Shown here: positions 7,018 to 16,045 of the stretch, one piece after another | Numbering within the stretch: the stretch's first letter is position 1 | Layout of the letters: each line of letters opens with the position of its first letter | Origin: Streptomyces sp. NRRL S-455 | Lineage (GTDB): Bacteria; Actinomycetota; Actinomycetes; Streptomycetales; Streptomycetaceae | DNA length: 64,000 nt | Assembly (NCBI RefSeq): GCF_000717875.1 | Contig: NZ_JOCT01000012.1 | Span: 1-64,000, forward strand | Direction of reading: 5' to 3' | Made by a program: the position numbers and the translations under genes | The notes under the pieces: generated by a model | The model's database searches: none | The model's input: the letters and a program-made list of their open reading frames with translations, nothing else | What the model was told of the DNA's origin: nothing

Positions 7018-10000
7018 GGCGTCACCTCCAGCTCCACGGCCCTCGTGTACGCCACGCAGCCGTGCCACGCGGACTTCGCCATCAGCCAGTACGACCCGGG
7101 GGGAATCGCGTCGCCGTCCACCTCGATCGCGCACTCCAGTTGCTCCCCGCCGGGGACGGTGAAGCCCTGGCAGCCGGGAACGACTCCTGGCCAGGTGCCC
7201 CAGGAGGAGACGGCCCAGAGCGTGCCGTTGACGCGGCCCCGCGTGGTGTTCCGCAGGGTCACGGGGATCCTGGCCCGTTCGCCCCGGCGGACGGTCACTC
7301 GCTCGACCGTCAGATCGGTGACCAGGGTCGGGCCCGTATGCCCGTCCGGCACGTCCAGCGCCACCGCGTCCTCGTACGTCTGGCCGCCGTACGACAGCCG
7401 TGCGGCGAGCCAGTGCCTGCCGGGGGGCGCGTCCGGGGGTGGTGTCACCGTGACGTCGGTGAGGGTGAAGCCGCCGGGGGCGAGTGCGTAAGGGAGTTCG
7501 GCGGGCTCGGTGGTCCAGCCCGGGGGGACCTCGAAGGTCACCGTGCCCGACACGGGCGCGTCGGTCAGCTCCGAGCCGACCCTGACCGTCGCGGTGACCG
7601 GGCCGTCGACGGTGAGCGTGGTGGGGGAGACGTACACCGCGACCGGCATGTTGCCGCGTGGGGCGGGGCCGGAGTTGTGCAGCCAGTAGCGGGTGGCGAC
7701 CGGCTGGGAGGGCTCGTGGGCGTCGGTGCCCGGCCCGGACGCGAGGCCGGGCGCGTCGGCCGGTGTGGCCAGGAGGGTGGCGACCTCGAAGCCGGTCAGG
7801 TCGGCTTCGAGGCCGCCGGTCTCGTCCGGGGTGAGGGACACCCCCGGGGTCTCCAGGACGTCGGCGCGGGTGCCCGACGTCCAGGCCGACGGGCCGGACA
7901 CCCGTGCTCGCACCGGCCGTCCGTTGACTTCGTGCACGCGGACCACGACGCCCTGCCCCGGGTCCACCCGCGCCTCGCTCCCCCGGGCCAGCGGGGAGCC
8001 GGCCGGCTTCAGCGCGTCCAGCAGGACCTCGCCGGCCGGTTCGAGGGACAGCAGGGAAGCCGAGCGAGGCAGCAGCCCGGCCTCGGAGCCGGTGCGTACC
8101 CGGGCCGTCAGCGGATGGTTGTACGCGTGTCCGGCCCGCGGCAGCCGCAGTGCGCGCCAGTCGCCCGTGCCCGCGACCACCGCGTACTCGAACGTGTGCG
8201 ACCAGCGCTGGAGCTGGAACGCCGAGCCGTCGGGGGCGGTCCGGCGCGGTGGGTCCACCCAGATCCCGGACGGCCAGCCCGTGCAGGAGCGCATCAGGGA
8301 CATGTAGAGGTCGCCCGAGGAGGTGACCACACAGCCGGGTGTGCCACGGTTCAGGACGGCGAAGCTGCGTCCGTCCCAGGCGTCACCGGGCGGCAGCGCC
8401 TCACCGCCGCCGGCGGCGGTGGCCGTCACCGTGAAGTCGGCCAGGCCGGCGACGACCGCGTCGACCGCCCTGGCGTCGTCCTCGGGGCGGGACCCCGCGA
8501 CCACGAGCAGCGGCAGGCGTTCCAGATCGCGCAGATCGGCCCCGGGGATCCACTCCTCGCGCAGGCAGGCGCGCGGCGCGACCCAGACGGTGGCCACGCC
8601 CCGCTCGGCCAGTTGGCGCTTCAGCTCCCGGCCGGCCGCCGGGTCCCAGCCGAGTGCCTCGGCGACCACGGCGTTGCGGTCCGGGCCGCCGACGGCGATC
8701 CGCAGGTCCGGGAGGTTGGAGTCGACCTCCAGGTCGCCGTAGCGGGGGCCGCCCGCGATGGTCGAGGTCGCTGTGACCCCGGCACGGACCAGGGCCGCCG
8801 CGAGCGGAGTGCCGAGGTCGCCCGCGGTGTCCCAGTCGGGGTACACGAGTTCGGCGACGCCGATCGCGCGGTGTCCGAGGAGCGCGCCGGCCTCGTCGTG
8901 CACGGCGACCCGGGCGGTGGAGGAGAGGGCGAACCAGGTGTTCGCCGGGTTGTCCAGCGTCCACGGGAACCGTTCGCTGTCCACCTCCACGAAGCCGAAG
9001 CCGCGCCCGATCACCGCGTCCGCCACCTCGTGCACCGGCAGACCGCCCCGCACGTCCGAGGGCCAGCGCACCCGGATCAGCCGGTCGGCACCGTCGTACC
9101 CGTCGACGGTGGTGGTGACGTCGAGCCGGTCGACGCCCTTCCAGAGCGTCAACCGCTGGGTGTAGCGGAAGAGGCCGAGGTCGGCGGTGACGGTGACGCG
9201 GGAACCGGCGGGGGAGTGCTCGACGTTCACCTCGGCGGTCACGTCCCGGCCGCGGGCCGCGGTCGTGCCGGTCGGGGTGAGGTGCCAGGGGCCCTCGCCG
9301 AAGCGCGGGTGCCTCGGGTACTCCTCCTGGACGACGATCTCGTTGCCGATGTCACCGGGGCGCAGCAGCTCCCGGCCGCCCTCGGCGAGCGCGCGGAGAC
9401 TGCTGACGCCGCCGCCGCGTGCCGGGTCGACGGTCACCTCGTAGAACTCGTTCCGGACGGTGAGGCCCTCGCCGCGCTCCCACCCGGGGGCGGAACCCTC
9501 GGCGAGCGGGAGCGCCTCCAGGCCCATGCCGGGCACCTCCGGGACGACGACGTGGAGCCGGCCGTCCTCGCGGACCGCGGGGAGACCTTCGGGGACGAGG
9601 CCCGGGTCGTCGACCGTCAGCACGTCCCGCCGCGCCCAGGTGGCCGAGTTGAACACGACCAGGTCGGGGCCGCCGCCCGGGGCCACCCGGCCGGCCAGGG
9701 CCTGGGTCGCGTCGGCGTGCACGCTCTCCGCCAGGTCGTGCAGTTCCCGCCAGCCGGTCATCAGGTCGATGTACACCTGGTCCGACTCCGAACCGGTGAT
9801 GGCGTCGTGGTGGGCGCCGTAGACGAGTTGCCGCCACGCCTTGTCGAGGGCCGCGTCCGGGTACGGGTGGCCGGTGACGAGGGAGGCGAGCGTCGCCCAG
9901 GCCTCGGCGTCGGCGAGGCGGGTCTCGCCGTGGCGCTGGGCCTGCTTGGTGTCGATGTAGGAGACGTCCTTGCCGGTGTAGACCGGGTTCATGTCGCGCG

Positions 10001-11228
10001 TCTGCGGGGAGGCCGTGCGGCCCTCCGCCGCCAACTGCGCGCGGACCGCGGCGAAGAAGTCCCGTGGTACGGCGCTGATGAACCGGGGCCAGACGTACCG
10101 GGCGTTCCAGTCGCGGTGGATGTCCATGACCCAGCGGCAGGGCGGCGCGTAGTCACCGCCGACCGGCAGCAGCACGTTGCGGGTGAGCGCGACCTTCTTG
10201 AGCCCCTGGAACAGCTTGAGCGCGGCGGCCTCCGCCTCGGGCAGGGTGGGCGCGTTGTCGATCGCCCAGCCGGCGCCGTAGTGGTTGACCATGTACGCGG
10301 TCAGCAGCCCGCGTCCCGACGGGGCGATCCAGTTGAACTCGGCCGGGAACTGCATCCGCCCGGGGTCGCGTGGTTCCTCGCCGAACACCGACAGCGTGGG
10401 TCCCCACTGGTGGAACGGGCCGCGCGCCCATGAACTGGAGCTGACCCCGGCGTCCGCCATCAGTCCCGGGAACTGCGGGTCGTGCCCGAACGCGTCGAGC
10501 TGCCAGGCCGTCTCCGGCGCGGCCCCGATGATCCCGCGCTGGAAGCCGTCGCCGTACAGGGCGTTGCGGATCGTCGCCTCGGCGCCGGTGAGGTTGGTGT
10601 TGGGCTCGTTGTAGGTGCCGCCCATGATCTCGACGCGGCCGGTGCGGATCAGCTGCCGCAGGAAGGCGCGCTCCTCGGGGAAGGCGTCCCAGTAGGGCTT
10701 GAGGTAGTCGACCTCCGCGAGCACGAAGGTGTACGCCGGGTCGCGGCGGGCCAGATCGCAGTGGGCGCGGACCAGGCTCATGCCGGACCGGCCGCGCGAG
10801 TCGAAGGTGCGGGCGGGCAGTCCGCCGGCCGCCGGGTCGTCGGCGATGTCCCAGGTCTCGGTGTAGGCGCCCTGGGTGTTCCACCAGACGGGGTCGTAGT
10901 GGAAGTGGCTGACCATGAACATGGTCCAGCCGGGTTCGGCGGCCGTGAACTCGCCGGTGCGGGTGGTGCTCTCGTCCCCGTCCCGGGCGGTGACCGTGAT
11001 CTCGCGGCGGTCGCCGGGGGCCAGGCTGTCGCCGGTGACGGGGATCTCGGCGCGGGCGGTGCCGTCCTCGCCGACGGCGGTCTCCGCGGTGCCGGTGAGG
11101 CCCGGACCCTCCAGGGTGAGCCGGACGGTCCGGCCCGGAGCGTGGCTCAGCTCGACGGCCACCACTTGGCGCGGCTGCTCGGTGGTCCCGGTGAAGAGCT
11201 CGGTCGACTCGACAGAGGTGACGCGCAT
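7014..11228 (-). CDS. Alpha-mannosidase, glycoside hydrolase family 38, with NEW3-type domains
   Basis: A 1404-residue GH38 enzyme. The zinc-site motif HFHYDPVWW lies near the N-terminus after a beta-sandwich of about 100 residues. The catalytic nucleophile sits in WQLDAFGHDPQFPG (Asp about residue 245). GH38 middle and C-terminal domains follow, and the last ~300 residues look like NEW3-type beta-sandwiches (for example PPGWTTEPAELPY). It removes alpha-linked mannose. No signal peptide is seen. ATG at 11228 was chosen because AGGAG lies four bases upstream. The stop overlaps the ATG of the next gene. Its own promoter region carries an inverted repeat and a half-site shared with the ABC operon, suggesting co-regulation. 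Confidence 0.9.
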   Translation of the reverse strand: MRVTSVESTELFTGTTEQPRQVVAVELSHAPGRTVRLTLEGPGLTGTAETAVGEDGTARAEIPVTGDSLAPGDRREITVTARDGDESTTRTGEFTAAEPGWTMFMVSHFHYDPVWWNTQGAYTETWDIADDPAAGGLPARTFDSRGRSGMSLVRAHCDLARRDPAYTFVLAEVDYLKPYWDAFPEERAFLRQLIRTGRVEIMGGTYNEPNTNLTGAEATIRNALYGDGFQRGIIGAAPETAWQLDAFGHDPQFPGLMADAGVSSSSWARGPFHQWGPTLSVFGEEPRDPGRMQFPAEFNWIAPSGRGLLTAYMVNHYGAGWAIDNAPTLPEAEAAALKLFQGLKKVALTRNVLLPVGGDYAPPCRWVMDIHRDWNARYVWPRFISAVPRDFFAAVRAQLAAEGRTASPQTRDMNPVYTGKDVSYIDTKQAQRHGETRLADAEAWATLASLVTGHPYPDAALDKAWRQLVYGAHHDAITGSESDQVYIDLMTGWRELHDLAESVHADATQALAGRVAPGGGPDLVVFNSATWARRDVLTVDDPGLVPEGLPAVREDGRLHVVVPEVPGMGLEALPLAEGSAPGWERGEGLTVRNEFYEVTVDPARGGGVSSLRALAEGGRELLRPGDIGNEIVVQEEYPRHPRFGEGPWHLTPTGTTAARGRDVTAEVNVEHSPAGSRVTVTADLGLFRYTQRLTLWKGVDRLDVTTTVDGYDGADRLIRVRWPSDVRGGLPVHEVADAVIGRGFGFVEVDSERFPWTLDNPANTWFALSSTARVAVHDEAGALLGHRAIGVAELVYPDWDTAGDLGTPLAAALVRAGVTATSTIAGGPRYGDLEVDSNLPDLRIAVGGPDRNAVVAEALGWDPAAGRELKRQLAERGVATVWVAPRACLREEWIPGADLRDLERLPLLVVAGSRPEDDARAVDAVVAGLADFTVTATAAGGGEALPPGDAWDGRSFAVLNRGTPGCVVTSSGDLYMSLMRSCTGWPSGIWVDPPRRTAPDGSAFQLQRWSHTFEYAVVAGTGDWRALRLPRAGHAYNHPLTARVRTGSEAGLLPRSASLLSLEPAGEVLLDALKPAGSPLARGSEARVDPGQGVVVRVHEVNGRPVRARVSGPSAWTSGTRADVLETPGVSLTPDETGGLEADLTGFEVATLLATPADAPGLASGPGTDAHEPSQPVATRYWLHNSGPAPRGNMPVAVYVSPTTLTVDGPVTATVRVGSELTDAPVSGTVTFEVPPGWTTEPAELPYALAPGGFTLTDVTVTPPPDAPPGRHWLAARLSYGGQTYEDAVALDVPDGHTGPTLVTDLTVERVTVRRGERARIPVTLRNTTRGRVNGTLWAVSSWGTWPGVVPGCQGFTVPGGEQLECAIEVDGDAIPPGSYWLMAKSAWHGCVAYTRAVELEVTP

Positions 11229-11336
11229 GGGACTCCTACGAGGTGCTCTGGGGAGCCCCATCCTGCACGGCAGGAGTGATTCAAACAACCACCTTCGAAC
11301 CAACTTGGTGGTTCATCCATACGACGCCGACAAGGT
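11229..11336 (-). promoter_or_regulatory. Mannosidase promoter region with operator-like repeats
   Basis: Between the RpiR gene and the mannosidase lie an inverted repeat AACCACC (11287-11293) / GGTGGTT (11307-11313) and, next to it, GTGATTCAAAC (11276-11286). The latter shares the GTGATT(C/T)(A/G)A core with the sites at 6273 and 12328. These are candidate binding sites for the RpiR-type regulator. No clear -10/-35 pair was identified. Confidence 0.4.
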
Positions 11337-12221
11337 TCACCTGGCGCGCCGGGACTTCACCGCGTGCTGTCCGGCGATGTGGTCGGTCAGCGCCAGCGAG
11401 GCGCTCGCGCGCTGGTAGGACAGCTGGGCGACGCGGACGTAGAGGCAGTCGACGAGCATCAGGACGGAGTGCCGGCTGCTGATGCTCTCGGCGCGGAAGC
11501 TGGTCTCGGCGGATGACGAGATGAGCCGGATGTCGGCGGCCCTGGACAAGGGTGAACGTGGGTCCGTGGTGAGGGCGATGGTGGTGGCGCCGCGCTCCCT
11601 GGCCATCTCGAACGGCTCGAGGGTCTCCCGGGTCGCCCCGGAGTGGGAGATGCCGATGGCCACGTCCGCGGGCGTCAGCAGGGCGGCGGAGGTGGCCGCG
11701 GCGTGCACCTCGGTCCAGCCGCGGACCGAGCAGCCGATGCGGAACAGCCGCGTCTCGGTCTCATGGGCCACCGCGCCGCTGCCCCCGACGCCGTAGACGT
11801 CGATCCGCCTGGCCTTGGCCAGGGCCTGGGCGGCGCGTTCCAGCGCGTCGAGGTCGATCCGGTCGATGGTCTGCTGGATGGCCCGCAGGTCCGCCGCGCC
11901 GACGACCTGCACCACACGCTCCAGGCTGTCGTCGGGCGAGATGTCCGGGCCGATCTCGGCGGTCCCCCAGTCGGAGACCTCGCCCCGGCCCCGCTCCTGG
12001 GCCAGTTCGATCAGCAGATGCTGGTAGGAGTCCAGTCCGATGGCCCGGCAGAAACGGGTCACCGTCGCCTGCGAGGTCCCGGTGCGGCGGCCCAGCTCGG
12101 CGGCCGAGCAATGGGTGACGGCGGCCGGATCCTCCAGGATCAGCTCGCCGACCTTCCGCAGGGAGCCCGCCAGCCGGGGCAGCTCGGTGCGGATCAGTGT
12201 GGTGACGTCTGTGGGAGGCAT
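11337..12221 (-). CDS. MurR/RpiR-family transcriptional regulator (HTH + SIS)
   Basis: A 294-residue regulator with an N-terminal HTH_6 domain (about residues 5-80, with GRRTGTSQATVTRFCRAIGL as recognition helix region) and a C-terminal SIS sugar-phosphate-binding domain (about 130-260, IDVYGVGGSGAVAHE and AIGISHSGATRETLE). The family senses phosphosugars, often amino-sugar 6-phosphates, and controls catabolic genes. It is divergent from the SIS-protein gene at 12360; a long inverted repeat lies between the two. It probably controls the whole sugar locus, including itself. Confidence 0.88.
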   Translation of the reverse strand: MPPTDVTTLIRTELPRLAGSLRKVGELILEDPAAVTHCSAAELGRRTGTSQATVTRFCRAIGLDSYQHLLIELAQERGRGEVSDWGTAEIGPDISPDDSLERVVQVVGAADLRAIQQTIDRIDLDALERAAQALAKARRIDVYGVGGSGAVAHETETRLFRIGCSVRGWTEVHAAATSAALLTPADVAIGISHSGATRETLEPFEMARERGATTIALTTDPRSPLSRAADIRLISSSAETSFRAESISSRHSVLMLVDCLYVRVAQLSYQRASASLALTDHIAGQHAVKSRRAR

Positions 12222-12294
12222 GCTGAGAAGGTACCAGCCACCCTTACGGGCGCGGATTGAATACCAGGACCCGATTAGCAGCGGACAGCACCTG

Positions 12295-12343
12295 TGATGT
12301 ATTGATTCACCGCTGGTGAAGTGTAGGGTGATTCAATCCATCA
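12295..12343. promoter_or_regulatory. Long inverted-repeat operator between rpiR-type gene and SIS gene
   Basis: Arms TGATGTATTGATTCACC (12295-12311) and GGTGATTCAATCCATCA (12327-12343) are inverted repeats matching at 15 of 17 positions, with a 15-base spacer. They lie directly upstream of the SD of the SIS gene and in the divergent promoter region of the regulator. The half-site GGTGATTCAATCC recurs nearly unchanged upstream of the sugar ABC operon. Confidence 0.6.
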
Positions 12344-12359
12344 GTGGGGAGTGTGTCGC

Positions 12360-13124
12360 GTGTCCGTCGAGTCTGTGAGCGCCCAGGGGTTCGCGCGGGA
12401 GAGCCTCGCCGTCCTCCAGCACGTCATCGAGTCCGCCCGCGACGACGTGGCCGCCGCCGCGGACCTGGTCGCCGAGTGCGTACGCGCGGACGGTGTCGTC
12501 CAGGCCTTCGGCACCGGCCATTCACAGGCGCTCGTCCTCGAACTCGCAGGCCGCGCCGGCGGGCTGGTCCCCACCAACCGGCTGAGCATCGCCGACCTCG
12601 TCCTCTACGGCGGCGAGGACCCGTCCGTCCTCGACGACCCGCTCCTGGAACGCCGGGCCGGGGTCGCCGCCCGGATCTACGACCTCGCCGAACCGAACCC
12701 CCAGGACCTGTTCGTCGTCATCTCCAACTCGGGCGTCAACAACGTCATCGTGGAGATGGCCCTGCACGCCAAGGAACGCGGCCACCGCGTCCTCGCCCTC
12801 ACCTCCCTCACCCACACCCGCGCCGTCCCCGCCGCCCACCCCAGCGGCCGGAAGCTGGCCGACATCGCCGACGTCGTCCTCGACAACGCGGCCCCACGCG
12901 GCGACTCCCTGCTCGAACTCCCCGGCGGCGGCTCGGTCTGCGCCCTGTCCACACTCACCGGCGTGATGCTGGTGCAGATGACGGTCGCCGAGACGGCCGG
13001 CCGCCTCCTCGCCGCCGGCGAGCGCCCCCCGGTCTACGTCTCGGCCAACGTACCGGGCGGCTTCGAGGGCAACCTGGAGCTGGAGAAGAAGTACGCGGGC
13101 CGGATCCGCCGCACGGCGAGCTGA
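12360..13124 (+). CDS. SIS-domain phosphosugar-binding protein (UPF0309 family)
   Basis: A 254-residue SIS protein of the UPF0309 family, likely a phosphosugar isomerase or binding protein. The SIS features VQAFGTGHSQALVLELAGRA and VVISNSGVNNVIVEMAL are clear. GTG at 12360 is preferred over GTG at 12351 because GGGGAG at 12346-12351 is then eight bases away. It is divergent from the RpiR regulator and presumably handles the phosphorylated sugar made by the BadF-type kinase. The reaction itself is not established by the sequence. Confidence 0.8.
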   Translation: MSVESVSAQGFARESLAVLQHVIESARDDVAAAADLVAECVRADGVVQAFGTGHSQALVLELAGRAGGLVPTNRLSIADLVLYGGEDPSVLDDPLLERRAGVAARIYDLAEPNPQDLFVVISNSGVNNVIVEMALHAKERGHRVLALTSLTHTRAVPAAHPSGRKLADIADVVLDNAAPRGDSLLELPGGGSVCALSTLTGVMLVQMTVAETAGRLLAAGERPPVYVSANVPGGFEGNLELEKKYAGRIRRTAS

Positions 13125-13139
13125 GCCGGACCGTACGAA

Positions 13140-13168
13140 CGGCCGGAGCCCTCGCAGGGTCCCGGCCG
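13140..13168 (+). terminator. Hairpin terminator after the SIS gene
   Basis: CGGCCGG (13140-13146) pairs with CCGGCCG (13162-13168), with a second inner stem CCCT/AGGG around a CGC loop. It lies 16 bases after the stop codon. There is no T-run, as is common for Streptomyces terminators. Confidence 0.55.
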
Positions 13169-13254
13169 CTCCCGTCTCACCGGGCGGGTGCGGATCCGTC
13201 GGAAGTCGGTTCCGCCCGGGCCGTTGACGCCGCCCGCCGTTCCCCTCTTCATGC

Positions 13255-13637
13255 CCTGCGCAAGCAGCTCCTCGAAGGCCACGCCGGCGGCGTACGTGCA
13301 CCCGCACTTGGGCCGCTGGCCCGCGATCACCACGCACCGCCACGGCGCCGGCCGCATCACCTACGGCGGCACCCTGCCCGACCCCGTCCTCGCTCGCGCC
13401 CTGTTCGACGGGTTCGCCCCGGACGACGCCTGGCGCCCCGCCCACCCGAGCGTCACCGCCACCTCGGCGACCGCCCGGGACGGCCGCCGCGTGCGCTTCC
13501 TGCACCACTGGTCGTGGGAGGAGGCCGTCCGTGCCGGTGCCCGCGGCCGTGCGGGACGTGCTGTCCGGCACCGTGTACGCCGAGGCGGTGCCGCTCGGCC
13601 CTGGGACGTGAAGGTGCTTCAGGAAGAGGCGCCGTAG
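13255..13637 (+). pseudogene. Decayed C-terminal fragment of a GH42 beta-galactosidase
   Basis: The text HPHLGRWPAITTHRHGAGRI, then RFLHHWSWE, then VPVPAAVRDVLSGTVYAEA and PWDVKVLQEE reads as the C-terminal part of a family 42 beta-galactosidase. The middle piece (PVPAAVRDV...) is in a different frame from the pieces before and after it, so there are at least two compensating frameshifts. The N-terminal catalytic barrel is absent. It is a relic and is probably not translated into a functional product. Confidence 0.65.
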
Positions 13638-13765
13638 CAACCACCCTTTCCGGCCGGGGAGTTCCGGCCGCCCCTTCGCTGGGCATCGTCTCAGGGGCGT
13701 GGGCCGCGCCGCACCGGTGGGGGAGCGGGCGGGCCGTGTCGGCAGGGCGAAGGGATGGGAGAGCC

Positions 13766-14704
13766 ATGACGTCACCGCTGCCCCCGGGAGAGACGCTGCC
13801 ACAGTCGGTCACGAACCCACCGGCGTCGGTCGCGGTGTTCCTGGTCGCCACGATCGACCCCGGCGGGGAAGCCGTCGTACGGGAGGTGCTGGGCTCCCTC
13901 GCGGGTCTGGTGCGGTCCGTCGGCTTCCCCAGCCCCGACGGCGGGCTCGGCTGCGTCGCCGGCATCGGATCCCGGGCCTGGAGCCGGCTCTTCGGCGGCC
14001 CCAGGCCCGCCGAACTGCACCCGTTCCGCGAACTGGCCGGCCCCCGGCACCACGCCCCGGCCACCCCGGGCGACCTGTTCCTGCACATCAAGGCCGCCCG
14101 CACCGACCTGTGCTTCGCCCTGGCCGCCGAACTCGTCCGGCGGCTGCGCGGCACCATCACCGTACGGGACGAGACACAGGCGTTCTCGTACTTCGACTCG
14201 CGCAACGTGCTCGGCTTCGTCGACGGCACCGAGAACCCCGTCGGGCAGGCCGCTGCCGACGCGGCCCTCGTCGGGGACGAGGATCCCGGGTTCCGGGGCG
14301 GCAGTTACGCGCTCGTGCAGAAGTACCTGCACGACGTGGACGCCTGGGAGGCCCTCGCCGTCGAGGCGCAGGAGAAGGTGATCGGCCGCACCAAGCTCAC
14401 CAACCTCGAACTCGACGCGCCCGGCTCCCACAAGGACGTCAACACCGTCCTGGGCCCGGACGGCTCGGAACAGAAGATCCTGCGCTCCGCGATGCCGTTC
14501 GGCAGGCCCGGCCACGGCGAGTTCGGCACCTACTTCGTGGCCTACGCGCGCACGCCGGAGATACCCGAGACGATGCTGCGCAAGATGTTCCTCGGCGGGC
14601 CGGGCTCGGGGCCCGACCCGCTGCTGGACTACTCACGGGCCGTCACCGGCAGCGTGTTCTTCGTGCCGCCGGCGGGGTTCCTGGAGGCGCTGCCGGAGGT
14701 GTGA
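13766..14704 (+). CDS. DyP-type (dye-decolorizing) heme peroxidase, class B
   Basis: A 312-residue DyP peroxidase without Tat signal, resembling the YfeX/DypB class. The diagnostic GxxDG motif is present as GFVDGTENP (Asp about residue 153). The proximal heme His is probably the one in PGSHKD (about 222), and the conserved Arg follows in KILRSAMPFG. It uses H2O2 to oxidise phenolic or dye-like substrates, or acts on porphyrins. The ATG at 13766 follows GGGAGAG. The frame is open far upstream, but the family homology begins here. It converges with the MOSC gene, with 8 bases between the stops. Confidence 0.9.
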   Translation: MTSPLPPGETLPQSVTNPPASVAVFLVATIDPGGEAVVREVLGSLAGLVRSVGFPSPDGGLGCVAGIGSRAWSRLFGGPRPAELHPFRELAGPRHHAPATPGDLFLHIKAARTDLCFALAAELVRRLRGTITVRDETQAFSYFDSRNVLGFVDGTENPVGQAAADAALVGDEDPGFRGGSYALVQKYLHDVDAWEALAVEAQEKVIGRTKLTNLELDAPGSHKDVNTVLGPDGSEQKILRSAMPFGRPGHGEFGTYFVAYARTPEIPETMLRKMFLGGPGSGPDPLLDYSRAVTGSVFFVPPAGFLEALPEV

Positions 14705-14712
14705 CCGGCTCG

Positions 14713-15255
14713 TCAGACGCGCTCCAGCGGCCGGTGCGGTTCGGCCGGCAGCCGCACCTCGACGGTGTCGCCCGGCCGCACCACCCCGCCCTCCCGCACG
14801 ACGCTCATGATGCCGGCCTTGTGCACCACCCGGCCGGCCTCGTCGCGGCCGACGACCTGCTTCAGCAGTCCGTCCTGGAAGGCGTCGATCTGGATACAGG
14901 GGTTGCGCAGGCCGGTCACCTCCACCACCGCGGTGTCACCGATCCGCAGCAGCGTGCCGACCGGCAGGCCCAGCAGGTCGATGCCGCGCGTGGTGATGTT
15001 CTCCCCGAGCTGGCCGGGCGTCACCCTGAACCCGGCCTCGGCGACCTCCGCGAACAGCTCCTCGTGGATGAGGTGCACCTGACGCAGATTCGGCTGGGTG
15101 GGGTCCTGCGCGACGCGTGAACGGTGCTTGACCGTCACGCCCGCGTGGACGTCGCCCTCCACACCGAGCCCTTCGAGCAGGGTGATGCTGTCCCTATTGG
15201 GCTTGGTGAACGAGTACTCGCCGTTGCTGCTGACCGCCGTTACCGTGGCGTTCAT
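14713..15255 (-). CDS. MOSC-domain protein
   Basis: A 180-residue protein consisting of a MOSC domain, the molybdenum-cofactor sulfurase C-terminal fold also found in YiiM-type N-hydroxylated-compound reductases. The conserved Cys that would carry sulfide or coordinate molybdenum is in GLRNPCIQID (about residue 120). GQLGENITTRGIDL is the other family signature. It is probably a cytoplasmic molybdoenzyme component. A 42-base gap separates it from the ApbE gene upstream in the same direction, so it may be the last gene of that operon. Confidence 0.85.
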   Translation of the reverse strand: MNATVTAVSSNGEYSFTKPNRDSITLLEGLGVEGDVHAGVTVKHRSRVAQDPTQPNLRQVHLIHEELFAEVAEAGFRVTPGQLGENITTRGIDLLGLPVGTLLRIGDTAVVEVTGLRNPCIQIDAFQDGLLKQVVGRDEAGRVVHKAGIMSVVREGGVVRPGDTVEVRLPAEPHRPLERV

Positions 15256-15297
15256 GCCGTCGGCCCCCTTCCGTTCGGCAGTGATCCGTTCAGGAGC

Positions 15298-16041
15298 CTA
15301 ACCCGCCGCGGCCACGGCTGTCCGTTGTCCGGCCACCGGGAAGCCCGCCGACCGCAGGACCCGCCGCCCGGCGTCCACCGCGAAGACCTCACAGCCCTCC
15401 CGCGCCGCCGCCCACTCGACGCCCTCGGCGCCCAGCGCGAAGGCCGCCGTCGCGACCGTGTCGGCCTCGGTGAGGGTGGGGGCCACGACCGTGAGGCTGA
15501 GCAGCCCGGTCGCGGGGCGGCCCGTGCGGCCGTCGAGGATGTGGTCGCCGCGCTCGTAGCGGGCGGAGGTCGCGACGGCCCGGTCGGTGAGGTCCAGCAC
15601 CGCGCACAGCCGGTCGGCGTGCTCGGGATGCCGCACCCCGACGCGCCAGGGGCCGCCGGCGGCGATCACGTCACCGCCCGCGTTGAGGCAGAACCGCCGC
15701 GCCCCGGCCGCTCTCAGCAGTTCGGCGCCCTTCTGCACCGACCAGCCCTTGACCACCGCGCAGGGATCGAGGCCGCGGCCGGGCAGGCGGACGTCGAAGG
15801 CGCCCGCGGTCGCGATCCGGTACTCCTCGCACAGGTCCAGGACCTCCCGCAGCCCGGGGCTGGGGTCGCGCACCTCGCCCCGGTCCAGCCGTGACACCTC
15901 GCTGTCCGGCCGGAACGGGCTGAACCGGGCGTCGACCTCGTGCAGCCAGTCGAAGAGGCCGTCCACCGCTGCCTCGGGGACGTCCTCGTCGTCGATCCGG
16001 ACCGACACCGGGAACCCCATGACGTGCTCGACGCGCCGCAT
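15298..16041 (-). CDS. FAD:protein FMN transferase (ApbE family)
   Basis: A 247-residue ApbE-type flavin transferase, which attaches FMN covalently to a Thr/Ser in a target protein using FAD and Mg2+. ApbE landmarks are VVKGWSVQKGAELL and the FAD-binding FCLNAGGDVIA; TEADTVATAAFALG lies near the C-terminus. No lipoprotein signal is seen, although many ApbE proteins are exported, so how it reaches an extracytoplasmic target is open. It starts four bases after the FMN-binding protein gene, which is very likely its substrate. Confidence 0.9.
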   Translation of the reverse strand: MRRVEHVMGFPVSVRIDDEDVPEAAVDGLFDWLHEVDARFSPFRPDSEVSRLDRGEVRDPSPGLREVLDLCEEYRIATAGAFDVRLPGRGLDPCAVVKGWSVQKGAELLRAAGARRFCLNAGGDVIAAGGPWRVGVRHPEHADRLCAVLDLTDRAVATSARYERGDHILDGRTGRPATGLLSLTVVAPTLTEADTVATAAFALGAEGVEWAAAREGCEVFAVDAGRRVLRSAGFPVAGQRTAVAAAG

Positions 16042-16045
16042 CCCC

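Noticed and set aside
6885..10433. Very long open frame on the plus strand opposite the alpha-mannosidase
   Set aside because: Arg/Gly/Ala/Pro-rich translation with no recognisable domain; it is the antisense shadow of a GC-rich gene with strong GH38 homology.
12344..13765. Plus-strand frame continuous with the DyP peroxidase frame, about 470 codons upstream
   Set aside because: It runs out of frame through the SIS gene; peroxidase homology and SD begin at 13766.
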